64,000 nt of DNA, taken from Syngnathus acus. Lineage: Eukaryota; Chordata; Actinopteri; Syngnathiformes; Syngnathidae. Location of the stretch: positions 6,948,491 to 7,012,490 of the forward strand of contig NC_051092.1 of assembly GCF_901709675.1 (NCBI RefSeq), given 5' to 3'. Below, in pieces: positions 14,401 through 25,500 of the stretch. The notes beneath the pieces are model-generated. The model saw nothing but the letters and a program-made list of their open reading frames with translations, ran no database searches and was not told the DNA's origin. Position numbers and translations under genes: made by a program. The first letter of the stretch is position 1; every line of letters begins with the position of its first letter.

Positions 14401-17110
14401 ATGAACTTAATGATTTGCTGTTACCCACCGCCTAATTTATCTGGCAACAGTCAAATAAGGGAGTACAGAAGCTTTTTTATTTTTCCACTTAAAGTGCAAG
14501 TCATGACTCATTGCTTCATGCCACCAAAGTACTTAGTGAATGTTTGAAAGGGCACTTTTTTTATTATGGGTCTCTTAAACATGAAACGTCACAGTCCCTT
14601 CCGCTCCCAGCTCTTTAAACATAAAAAGCCTGAATGTTCTTCTATTTTCTGTGTACAAAAACATTTTTTTACAGATACAATGTAATTTTACAAGCTCTGT
14701 GTACTATAGTACCTATCTATAGACAATCAAAGCACTACTTTTAGAAGTGAGAATACATTTTTATTTACAAGAGTAATATGGAAATAATACAAGACAAAAT
14801 TTGTAACAAAGAGCTAATTTGCCTTTTCCCTAATAGAAGAACTTGACTGTCCTTCTCATGTCTGTCTCTTTTCCAGTGTCACTGCAGTGCGTTTGCCAGA
14901 TGGTTTATCCTTTGTCATTTATGAGTTCTGGGACGGCGAGGACGAATGGAAAAGGTACAATAGTAGTGAGACAAATTTGGTGATTTTCGCTAACATTAAA
15001 ATAAAACATTTTAAATAGCTTTCACATGCCTTCGTTAGACTGCACAGAAAATGATACTGAGCCAAATTGAAATAGCACCCCGATTTTTTACATTTTGTAT
15101 ATTTGACATTTCAATCAGCTTAGACTTTATTGTAGCTCCTTTTTTACATAATTGCTTGCTATGTAGTTTTCATTATGAAAAATCATTCATAATAAATTAG
15201 CGATCCTGCTTTGTTATGAATGGCTGCAGCACTTGAGACGCATCAAAGCAGCTGTGGTTGAAGCTTCCTGGGGCTTTACGTTTCTGCTTTGTTGGTCACA
15301 TACAGCACCAGATACTCACTGCCATTAATATTTGAACTCCCACAGGGATTGCTACGGGACATATTTGAAGGTCTGGTAGTGTGTGTGTCTGGATGTGTTG
15401 TATGTGCAAACTCAAGCACATGTACTCGCCACTGTGTTTCCAGGCACCTTCAGTCAAGCCCCAACAAAGCCTTTCAGCATGTGAAAGTGGACACGCTGTG
15501 CCAGCCAGAGGCCATTTCCTCTGTCGCCGTGCCAGGTTAGTGCTTGAAAATGACAAAAGAAGACTGAAATGAGGTCGTAAAGATTTCAAAATTAAAATTC
15601 ACCTAGGATTAAATAAAACCTTATCAACATCAAAGTTTTTCACAGTCATCATGTGAATGGCTCTTAAATGATTAAAAAAAATTAAACTCAGACAGGATGC
15701 GCATGTGTAAAATCTCCGTTCCTCTTTGATCTGCATTGTACGGCAATGATCTGCATCACTATAACTAAAATGAAGCCTACGAGCAAACATGGCTTTTTCT
15801 GCAAAATTGTTGGAAGGACTCCTGGTGGGTTATTAAAGCTGCTAGAGCAGCTTGACGGACTAACAGATGGATATAGTTGATCAACTTTTCCACTCTGGAG
15901 GGCTGTTTCAAATGTTTGTGTGTTCAAGCCCCCAAAATGCCATCACTGTCGAAACCATAGGCACTTCAGAGAAAATATTTTCAGGGTTTTGCCAACAAGC
16001 ATCCTCATATAAATGGGCCCTGAGAGTGTCTGTTTTCTGAGAGGCAGAGCAGACTCCCCTCCAATTAATTACCAAACCCAACCTGTGTTCTAAACCAATC
16101 AGCAGCTCATGCTTGAACTGTTTCCATCTGTTCTGCCTGCATAGTGTCTCTAGTTGGAGCACCCAGAGCATGCACTAGCACTGCGTTTTTTGACACACTG
16201 AAAAATCGAACAGCACATTAACACAGGCAAACTAATGAAATATCAAGGAATGGCTGGACAAGACACAAGTGGTTTAGGGAGCTGATTGGAAGACACAAGG
16301 GGTTGGGCTGACAAAAACCGATGAAAATGAAACCTTAACAAGACAGTCAAGATATGAAAACAAACTCCAAGACAATCAAAGCCCAATTCAACAAAAACAT
16401 AAATCCTGCCGTGTTTCCACTGTGGTTGGGAAGCTCGTAACAGATCAGCAGAGCAGGGGGTATTCCAAGCAGATGGTCGAGCAAACTCTGGGTCTAATCG
16501 TGAACTCGGGATTGACTTACTCTGAGATGGGAAACTATCCGGTTTCAGAACAGCTGATTTGAATTTAACCTTGAGTTAAGCGCTTGCACAGCCAGGACAA
16601 AGTGCCATCATCAATGGAGAACTGATACCTTGATTCATCATGGTAACCATGGGGAAGACAAATTTATTAACCACTGCTTTTCCATCCTAACTAGCACACA
16701 AAATTTGCAGAAGCATTTCAATATCAGAAGACAAATCAAACAAATCTTTATTGTTTGAGTATTATTATTATCATCATTATTATTATGATTATTATTATTA
16801 TTTTAAAAAATGCCAAACTAAAAACATATTTAATGCTTAAGTTCTTATCATGTTATAACTACAATTTGTTTGCGTATTTGCATATGTGTGTTGAGTGAAG
16901 GGCTGAGATTTTCACTTTCTCAGATGCATCTGTACACGAAAGCCGGATTGTTGAAATGGATTGATTGCCTTTGTGTGGCAATGTTTGAAGCACTTGTTTT
17001 TTCAATCCATCACCATTTCCTGCACTATGAGGTTCTTTTTGCTTTCTGTATGTCCAACCTCTTCATCCCGTTTCTCCCCAGCTGCCTGGTGCAGTGTGAA
17101 CAAGGCCTGA
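1660..17110 (+). CDS. NECAB2: NECAB2, C-terminal six coding exons (5' partial)
   Basis: N-terminal EF-hand calcium-binding protein 2, a neuronal Ca-binding protein. Only the end is here: a coiled-coil segment, then the ABM (antibiotic-biosynthesis-monooxygenase-like) domain. Exons: 1660-1739, 6045-6101, 14024-14136, 14877-14954, 15444-15535, 17082-17110 (TGA 17108). All have AG/GT borders and their phases agree, giving 148 residues. Exon 1 holds [18 protein letters not shown], exon 2 VWFDLHQRL, exon 4 [14 protein letters not shown], exon 5 [10 protein letters not shown] and the last exon the terminal AAWC motif followed by a short tail. EF hands lie in upstream exons outside the window. NECAB1 and NECAB3 share the fold; the adjacency to SLC38A8 and MBTPS1 favours NECAB2. 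No AATAAA was seen in the first 400 bases after the stop. Confidence 0.9.
2437..2472 (+). repeat. (ATT)n microsatellite
   Basis: About twelve near-perfect ATT units in a NECAB2 intron. Confidence 0.9.
3907..4084 (+). pseudogene. THAP zinc-finger exon fragment
   Basis: The ATG at 3907 opens a frame with the THAP layout: CCAVGC near the start, then SFYRFP, then a KW pair, then RICNEDF. A GTATGT donor follows at 4085, so this looks like a first exon. The final C2CH ligand is changed: the usual C-x2-H reads C-N-E-D, which should weaken zinc binding. No downstream exon with the rest of a transposase or host THAP gene was seen before the right terminus. In-frame ATGs also occur upstream at 3817. 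Likely a transposon remnant. Confidence 0.65.
4449..4667 (-). pseudogene. ORF inside the THAP element, transposon-type protein fragment
   Basis: 72-codon open frame opposite to the THAP exon. It starts [20 protein letters not shown] and includes [14 protein letters not shown]. From memory this resembles the N-terminal region of multi-copy fish proteins that often carry THAP and YqaJ-nuclease modules; that match is an inference. It ends in a stop soon after the conserved part, so only a piece is kept. Confidence 0.4.
6775..7010 (+). repeat. Dispersed fish repeat (LINE 3'-type fragment)
   Basis: Contains the familiar fish interspersed blocks GGAGCCTATCCCAGC, CCAGCCAATCGCAGGG, TTTTTGGGATGTGGGAGG and GGGGAGAACATGCAAACTCC in order. 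A diverged copy of the same family is at 51421-51672. Family assignment to a non-LTR retrotransposon tail is from general knowledge. Confidence 0.65.
8879..8909 (+). repeat. (ATT)n microsatellite
   Basis: Short interrupted TTA/ATT run in NECAB2 intron. Confidence 0.7.
9008..9841. mobile_element. Non-autonomous hAT element with 8-bp TSD
   Basis: Begins CAGTGGTTCCCAAAC and ends with the inverted GGGAACCACTG. It is flanked on both sides by the identical octamer CGGTAGAT (9000-9007 and 9842-9849), the 8-bp duplication expected of hAT. 834 bp, no transposase. Long C runs lie at both ends (near 9068 and 9737-9810). An internal end-like segment, GTGGTTGGGGACCACTG at about 9498-9514, suggests a second hAT-type terminus nested within. 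Confidence 0.85.
10231..10250 (+). repeat. (CA)n microsatellite
   Basis: Short dinucleotide run in NECAB2 intron. Confidence 0.7.
11241..11372 (+). repeat. (GGAAA)n pentanucleotide array
   Basis: About 26 uninterrupted GGAAA units, 132 bp. Purine-only on + and pyrimidine-only on -. Because five is not a multiple of three, all frames stay open and give false Lys/Glu/Arg/Gly ORFs. Confidence 0.97.
11770..11800 (+). repeat. (GAATA)n pentanucleotide repeat
   Basis: Six tandem AGAAT units, about 400 bp beyond the GGAAA array. Confidence 0.9.
12246..12720 (+). pseudogene. Degenerate LINE reverse-transcriptase remnant
   Basis: The first part translates to [19 protein letters not shown], matching the PQG-x-LSPLLFSL-TH motif of L2/Rex-type LINE RT. 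After frame breaks and a deletion that removes the catalytic FADD region, a second part reads [17 protein letters not shown] and SKAISILNS, like the RSIKxRTxRxxNSFFPxAIxLLN end of the same ORF. Broken, inactive. Lies in the large NECAB2 intron. Confidence 0.55.
16760..16803 (+). repeat. (ATT)n imperfect microsatellite
   Basis: Interrupted ATT/ATC triplets between NECAB2 exons. Confidence 0.8.
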
Positions 17111-17528
17111 GCATGAACGTATCCAACTATACTTCAAGACTCTTGGACAACAACTTCTCGACCGTTTCCTTGCATTTTTCCCCTTGTCACATTCCTCACG
17201 TCCCTCCAAACGTCTTGAAAAACATGTTTACACAGTGCAAATGAATGGCGTCAACTGCTGTGACTATTGAACAAAGTGCATTTTCCAAAAGTACATTTGC
17301 ATCCAAACATTGTGGTTGACTTCGTAGTATTTATTATATGGTCAGTTCATTATTTATGTTCTAGCTGGATGGAATTTGTCATGTAGCATGAAGTTTTTGG
17401 TTAAACTTTTCATGTAGCAGAAACTCGAATGACTCTGGAAAGCCCTTTTGCCAAGGGAGACATTTTTGAACATGCTCTAAATTTATTACAGGAAGTTTAT
17501 CCTGGTAGCTGTAAGTCCATCTAAAGTA

Positions 17529-18153
17529 CAGTGATCCCTCGTTTTTCACAGGACATGCGTTCCAGGACCACCCGTGAAAAACAAAAATGGTATAAACTAC
17601 ATCATTTTGAAATTTAAACACCACTGCGTTGTAATTTCCAACACAGTGTTTCTTATTGGCCACTAGAGAGCATGGGTTTATTGTTAATTAGAAGTATGGT
17701 ATACCTTGCTAAACAATACAAATTTTCCATTTTTAGAATTGCCACACTCCACTTAGCCGGAGTGAGTCATGGTTGCGCATGAATCGCCTGTTGTATTGTG
17801 GTCCAATACACAATATTAAAGTTTTTTAAACCCTCCCCAATACTTTTACGCGACAGAAACCTTTCCCATTCCTTTAATAACCATTCCCACACTGTTCTGT
17901 GCATGTATTGTACCTTTACAGTAAATAAAAGAACAAACACGTGATATTGTCACGTGTCCCGACTCCTTCTGCACCGGTTGGTGCTTCTTCCCTCGTACGC
18001 AGCTGGCTGCCGGGTCCCGCGCTTGAACCCAGTCACGTTCGCAGTGACGCACATTGCTCAGAGGCAGGCTCATGCGCCGGTCTCCCGTCACTTATAAACC
18101 CGCGAAGTAGCGCATTCGCGAAAGGTGAAGCGCGAAGTGGCGAGGGATCATTG
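17529..18153. mobile_element. Pogo/Tigger-like MITE, copy 1
   Basis: Starts CAGTGATCCCTCG, ends with the inverted CGAGGGATCATTG, and sits between TA dinucleotides (17527-17528, 18154-18155). The TIR continues with GTTCCAGGACCACC, as in Tc1/mariner pogo-type ends. 625 bp, no transposase ORF. An inverted relative is at 50707-51368, sharing interior blocks such as GTCACGTGTCCCGACTC. Confidence 0.8.
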
Positions 18154-18939
18154 TATTCATTTCACTTTTGGTCAAGTAGTAGACAGGAACATTCACAAAA
18201 TTATGGAAGTTCTTCTATCAGTATTATTTGTAGCTGACCACAAATTTTACCAAAATCCTCACATCATCTTGCACAGACCAAATACACCATACAAAAATGG
18301 GACAAAAATCCTCCAACTGAGCATATTTCTGGATTAGTTTCTAATTACAATGAAAGATTCATGACTAAATTTACTGATTGTTATCCATGAAAATGGCTTC
18401 AATTTGAAATGTTTCTTCGTTTCTTGTTTTTTTGTAAAAACAAAAACGTGTAGAAATTGATCTGAAATTTCAGTCCGCACGTTTACCACGACGTATGTTC
18501 AAAAGCTAACCCAACAATGCTGACTGAATCCACCAAAAACTTAACGCAGTTGAATGCTGACATGACTGATCAAAACAATTGCTTGATGCATTTTATCTCC
18601 TGAGGCAGTCATGTAAAATTCATTTTATTTCCTATTGATGATTTTTTTTTATTTAAATTGCGTATTCAACTCAGTTTCACCAAACCTTTGAAAGGCGTAT
18701 GGCATGGACATGCAGACATGATCTCCACCTGCAGGACACAGGAGTTCAATGTTGGTAGAGTTCAGCTCAACTGGACTGTCCTTGTCTTCTAATTTAAGTT
18801 CTGTATCCATTACAGAGTGCTTTGAGTGGGGAAAAAAAGTGCCACGGTTGTTTTCAGGTAGATTACGCGGTGGGTAATGGTAACAGCTGTTCATTAAGTT
18901 AATTACAAAATAAATGTTTAATAGAGATACATTCATTAT

Positions 18940-18982
18940 ACACACACACACATGTATGTATGTATGTATGTATGTATGTGTG

Positions 18983-19014
<32 letters not shown>

Positions 19015-19060
19015 ATATATATATATATGTATATATATACGTATATATATTATATATAGA
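18940..19060 (+). repeat. Compound (CA)n-(TGTA)n-(TA)n microsatellite
   Basis: CA run, then ATGT tetramers, then TA-rich palindromic sequence in one 120-bp block. Confidence 0.9.
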
Positions 19061-22000
19061 GAGAGACAGAAACAGAGCAGAGAGACAGAGGTTGAATCAT
19101 TTAAATTGCAGCTGTGGCATTCACTCCAAACAGTGGATGGTCGATATTGTCACGTGATCTTTTCAAGTTTTTTGTGAAGCTTCATTTTTTAGTTCACCCT
19201 TTTTTTAGGAGCGGTTTAGGATAAACAGTTAAATCGGCTAGCTTTAACATCAGGGTAAAAAAAAACAAAGTGAGCTGTGTAGTTGCTGTTGGGTTAGGAT
19301 TTTGACGCTACCTAAACAGGAATCGAGAGGTAGTTTATAAAAACTAGTTGTTTTTTTGCATTGTTTGTGCCATACTTGTCTACAATGATGATCAGTAGCT
19401 CATATTAGCTGTGTAAGTTTGATAGAGCTTGTATATATGAATATTGTTACTCTATTATAAATATATTTGTATTATGTCAATAATTTAGTGCTCAAATCTT
19501 CTCAGTGAAACTGGCAGTGGCTTCTCACGCACTTGTTTCGCACCATCAGAAACTACTGATATTGACTATAAAAGCCTTAATAATCACTCCATGAGGAAAG
19601 CTTAGGTATTTTTCATAATAAGCAAGGAAATGTTTCATTCATGCCAGATAAATTTCAAACACCCACTGTGTAATATTTTCCAAATTGCATTAACTTGGCA
19701 GGCAGTTCATGATTTCACAAATTTTATCTGACATTACAATCAACATAAACATCATTCAGAAAAGCTAAGATGTGAAAACTGGGTTGAAAATAGTTGAATA
19801 GGACAAAGAAAATAACCTTGAGAGTGCGGCAAGCGCAAATTTAAATAGTGTAATACTAGTACACTTCACATCTCAGTCAGGTCTTGTAAAACGATCTCGC
19901 TTTGTGCGCTGCTTACTACAGAAAGTGCTAAAGCTGACCAATATTTTATCATAGTTACTTCCACCACCACCACAGCTTTATTTAAAAGAACTACAACAAA
20001 AAGACATGTGGACACAAACTTCAGTTAGACATTTCATTCCCATTTTGACAGAAAGTAAAGAAAAGAGTTCCTGGTACTTAGTTGCGTAAATACTAGTCAC
20101 TATTTGATCAAAGATGGTATGTTAAAGATTGAGTTGAAATAAAACCATTGAAAACATTGCAGAGGTTGGCTCTCTAATAATCTTGGGTTTGTTCTGGGTT
20201 AAGGTCAGACATACGTATTCAAAATTATATTTTAAGAATATTTATAAACTGTGTGAAAGATAGCAAGTGTGCTAACTTGTTTGATAAAAGAGACACGAGT
20301 TTTTTTTATTTTTTTTATTTTGCAACAATTTAATGAGGATAACATCATCAAGAAACCCACTGTTTTATTGGTATTTTAGAATTTTGACCACTTTGAAAAT
20401 GTTATTCAAAATAGAATAATTTCCACTGTCAGAGATGGATTCATTTAACAATAATATTGACGCTTCTGTGCCAATACAATCTGTATCAAATCCACGTGGA
20501 CCAAGCGGAGGAGAGGAATGTTGAACGGATCAATGTTTAATGCTGTTTGACAATGCAGAAATGTTTAGGAGCATTCAGCCCATCAATGTTCCTGTACAAT
20601 GTGCCCGCTCCAATTAGGTTGATGCTAAATGAACTGTCAGAATGCCAATACTGTTCCCCATTGATACATTCCGGAATGGTGTTCACTGTGCAACCTGTTT
20701 TGTTTCTGTACTTTGGATACCCTGAGTATGACTTGTGCTTTGCCAGGAAACAAAATGATTATGCCTTTGAAATATTGTGAAACAGGCCTTGAGTGAATGG
20801 TTCCTGACTTGAAGGACTGACCTTGACATGCAGACACAGAGCTGCAGATGTCACTGGTTTTACCTCAATGAGTCTTAATAGACAATTCCAGGTTCCAAGT
20901 CAGGAATTTGCCAAATTTCCCACTATCAAGGCTACATTTATTTACTTCTGTGATGGTGTTCTTTTCTAATCTTCAATTGAGTGCATGTCAAATGAATGTC
21001 TAGTAACTTCTTTGCCGTAGTATTAGGCCATGCTACTCCTATAGGGTTGGTGCATTTCTTAGGTTCTTTTCCTCTTTGTTCGAGTAGTCCTTAAGTAGGA
21101 AGGAGACGAAGGCAAAGATATATACCTAGCTATGACTTTAAAAAGTGGCATACAAGGATGAATATTCAATTTTATGCGACTGTTTAACTATTAATTCTTC
21201 ATGTGTGTTTATGTAAAACAGATCTAGTAGACAATGAAGGGATGCAAGTATTATATTTGTCAAAATTCTAGGAAGTGTAGAGTGATGCAAATTCAATAAA
21301 GGTATAAAATTGAAAACACCGATATGAAATGCTTGCTTTTTTTTGAGATGCCAATGGAAAAAGAAAGTATATCGTTATCGAGGCTTACACACGCGAAAAA
21401 AAATCTAAACGGTGTTATAATTGTGACTTTCAGAGGCTAAACAAAAATATATATAATATCGCATGCTGAGAAACAAGCATCAGGATTCTACGTTGCTCAT
21501 GTGATGTATTAACAAGCATTCTAGTCACTCATCAGCTTCATCTCTCTGCATTAAGGGGATTGTAATTGACTCATCTCAATTGGGTTAATATTGTTTTTGT
21601 TGTTGTTTGACCATTTAGACATATCTATCCAACTTAAGAATATATTGAATGTCAGTTAGCAGTTTTGGAGGATAATTGCCAGTAACTTAACTAATAGGAT
21701 AAGTATTTACATATTCAGCCCCGTTGTGGACATAACCTTGGGTTATTTTGATGGTTTTAATACATCTGTTGTTAAGAGACGTGACTCTTGAACTCACAAA
21801 ATCAATGTGTTTATTTTTTTACTTATTTAACCAAATCTACACAATGATGTAAAATAGTACATTATTTATTCACAACTTTCAATGCTTTTTTTTTTTACGT
21901 AACCTTAGTACGTCATGTCACTAGTATGACAGTATTTACACACAAACATATTTTAGGTAGAAAGGTATCAGCTATAACTGTTGTTCGAGCTTTCTGGAAA

Positions 22001-22094
22001 GCCGAGATCATTGGCGAAGAGCAACGTGACGAGTCTGACTCCAACAATGATGAGAGAAAACTTGGCATGCTTAATGACAAACTTGCCCGACTGT

Positions 22095-22100
22095 TTTATT
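22095..22100 (-). terminator. Candidate SLC38A8 polyadenylation signal
   Basis: AATAAA on the - strand about 430 nt past the SLC38A8 stop at 22527. A second one lies near 21808. Inferred from motif and distance only. Confidence 0.35.
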
Positions 22101-22526
22101 TGTGATACAGAAGATGAGGACTTTGATGGATTTGTGTATCAATATCGATTAACAATAATGTGAGTTTGACATGTTACATGGTTAAATAGTAGTAGAATAA
22201 AGTACAACCGCACTCACTGCCTTGCTCCCGTTACCTTTTTTTGTCTACGGCATGTTACAGCATGCATTCGACTTATATGTAATGTGGATTAAGCACAAAA
22301 ATAGCCCCCACATGTGAGCCTTTCAACTCAAATCATCTTATAGTGCAGAAATTACCATAACCCAAGTCAAATATAACAATGGAGAAGACCAAGAGAGGTT
22401 TCAGAACTTTACAGAGTCTAGTTTGTTGTCATCAAGACTGATTAGCAACTGTCTTTCAAGGATACTCTTAAGTCCTGTCGAGGGAAGAACTTGAGTGTTG
22501 TGGGACGTCAAGGCAAAATCGAAGTG

Positions 22527-25500
22527 TCATATCTTCCCAAGAAGCTGCATGACAGCAATGGTGGTACTCTGGCCAAAGATGAAGGCACCACATAGCAGTG
22601 TGACCACTCCCCAAAGTGTGAGAACAATTCTGAAAATGAGGAAGGTACACAAAAGATAGAAATGGATGTAAAAATGTTATGCTTGTTTTCTTGCTTAGTA
22701 AGTAATCACAACTTAAACTCCATTCATTTATGAAAGGCACACACAAAACAAACTCTTTATTTTGAGACATCTTTGAGTTTGGTACCAAATTCACATGATT
22801 TGGAAGGTCTGACTCTGATACACATACAAATGGAAGCTTATGTCTATTGGAGATATAGGGCTCTATTTTCATGCACACATCTGCACAGTGGCGTATAAGC
22901 CGGCGGGTTCTGATTTTCAAATCAGCGCAAGGTTTGCTGCAAATGTTTGCTAATCTAGCAGCCCAGTCTCTGCCAAGCTGGCCAGGTTGGCCCCAAAAGG
23001 AGTGCACCTGGCCGAGTGACAATTTGCTGGCAGAAACTCAGTCTGAACCACTCAGACCACATCTTTGTGCTGGCACAGGAAAGACAGATGGTCCAACGAG
23101 GCATTTTGCGATCATAAGTATGTGAATAGTAGACATCAAACTAGCAAAATGACCAACATGGGGTCTCACCTACCCCTCCGCAGCAGAAATAAATATATAT
23201 ATAAACAATATACCGTATTTTCCGCACTATAAGGCGCACCTAAAAACCTCCAATTTTCTCAAAAGCCGACAGTGCGCCTTACAATCCGGTGCGCTTTATA
23301 TATGGACAAAGTTTTAAATTGGGCCATTCATTGAAGGTGCGCCTTATAATCCGGTGCGCCCTATAGTGCGGAAAATACGGTAATAATAATATAACATAAT
23401 TCACGCCATCACAAAAATGTTGCCCTAATGATTAGTACCAGCAGACATGTGACATAATTCCAGCAGACATGTGACATAATACACAACCACCCAAACTTGA
23501 ACAAATGATTTGCTCACCTGGTTTTACAAGACACCGGCTCAGACTGCATGGCAAACATCAGACAAAGTCCTAATCAAACACACAGAGGATTTAGTTGGGT
23601 TTAGTTTAATGGTATAATGATATAATAGTTTAAATGTGGACACCAAACAAGGCATTACCTGGGAATATAAAGATGAAAAATGCACTGATCCCACCAATGA
23701 CACTGATGACTTTACTGATGTCTGGTACCAACAAAGCGATGAGCATTGTTGCAGTTATCCACAGGAACGTCAGCGTGTATCGACTGCGACTTTCAAACTT
23801 GACCGTGACTGTGCGGCCACGCCTCCGCCACCAACTCAGCAAAGGGTCCTGGATCACTGATCTTACAGTATGTGCAAAAAAAAAATAATTACAAAAGAAA
23901 CAAGGATTTTGAAGAATGAAAATCAAACTTGTTGATATATAAAACATTGCTTTTCCAGATTTTTTGAATTGAAATAAATAGAATACACAAATGAACAAAA
24001 TAAAGATTACCGTAATTTTCGGACTATAAGTCGCACCGGAGTATAAGTCGCACCAGCCATAAAATGCCCAAAAAAGTGAAAAAAAACATATATAAGTCGC
24101 TCCGGAGTATAAGTCGCATTTTGGGGGGCAATTTATTCGACAAAATCCAACACCAAGAACAGTCATGAACGAGCAACAACAGGCTAAACGATAGCTATGC
24201 TAACGTGACATAAACACAAACTAAGAGCTGAGAACGGCCCTGACGTAAAATTCAGAGTTATTCAAAAAACTATTACATAAATAACACGTTAATAAAACCA
24301 TCTGTGTCACTCCAATTCATTAAATCCATCGATCGTCCTTTGTCAACAATGCGTGCGCGCCGCTGACGGCTCTTGCACTTCAAAATATTCCACAGGCCCA
24401 TATAATGATATATAAATTATATATCAAATAACTATTATATAAGCAATAATGTTATCAAACCATCTGTGCACTCTAAATCATTAAATCCATCGATCAAATT
24501 CCTCGTCCTTTGCGTGCGTGCGCCCTGACGTCAGCCTCGTCGTTATTCCACAGATCTACTATATAACTATATTGTAGCGTTAACAAAGTTCAAGGAAAGA
24601 CGTGGGTTTGGTAAACGGCTCTTTATTTAACAAAACAAATTTACAGGCGTGTGGCGGCGTGGACTTCCAGCCACGGAAATGGAAGAGAGCTCCATAGAAT
24701 AGGACCGGGCGTGCGTAAAAGCCATGACCGAGCCCCATCCACCGTCCCCGGACAGCCACCCGGCCGAGCGCCGGCCCTCGACTTCCATCCACGGAGCTGA
24801 AAGACAGCTCGGTAGAGTAGGACCGGGCGTGCGTAAAAGCATTGTCCGAGCCCCATCCACCGTCCCTGGACAGCCACCCGGCCGAGCGCCGGCCCCCGAC
24901 TTCAATCCACGGAAGTGAAAGAGAGCTCCGTCGAGTCAATCTTTGTCCTTTATGTAAACAACGCCGCGTCGCGCTGCTGACGTCGCGCTGCTGACGTCGC
25001 GCTGCTGACGTCGCGCTGCTGACCGCGACGTCGCGCTGCTGACCGCGACGTCGCGCTGCTGACGTCACTTGAAATTCAAATTACAGTAATCCCTTGCTAC
25101 ATTGCGGTTCGTTTATCGCGGTTTCATTTTTTTATTTTTTTTATTTTTTGAAAACAAACACATATAAGTCACTCCTGAGTATAAGTCGCCCCCCCACCCA
25201 AACTATGAAAAAAACCGCGACTTATAGTCCGAAAATTACGGTACATTAATGAGAAATGCTCCCAACCTGCCCAACAGCAGGATGATTGGGTAGATGGTGA
25301 TAATAGAGACTCCAAAGAGGAGCCTGGCAATGAGCATCAGAATGTCATTGCCCATGTATGACATCAAAATGTCGGCCTTCACATCCTTCCCAAATGTCAG
25401 GTACCCATAAACCCCTGCAACACAAAAAGACAGCATTTCTATCCCCTTGCTAACAAACACAATGCATCTGAAGCCACATACTGTAACCGAATATGAACAA

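Larger units (their letters stand above)
17111..22526. other. NECAB2-SLC38A8 convergent intergenic gap, no gene
   Basis: Holds both 3' UTRs, one Tigger-like element (17529-18153), a compound microsatellite (18940-19060) and AT-rich unique sequence. No coding region could be supported. Confidence 0.6.

Noticed and set aside
16870-17244. 124-codon + strand ORF
   Set aside because: Overlaps the NECAB2 terminal exon in another frame; no family features.
22468-23022. 184-codon - strand ORF
   Set aside because: Out of frame with the true last exon of SLC38A8 and runs through its acceptor.
23862-24166. 5' extension of the - strand ORF beyond SLC38A8 exon 8
   Set aside because: Intron and transposon sequence upstream of a valid acceptor.
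24580-25068. 162-codon Arg-rich ORF on -
   Set aside because: Lies wholly inside the GC-rich TIR element and follows its internal repeats.
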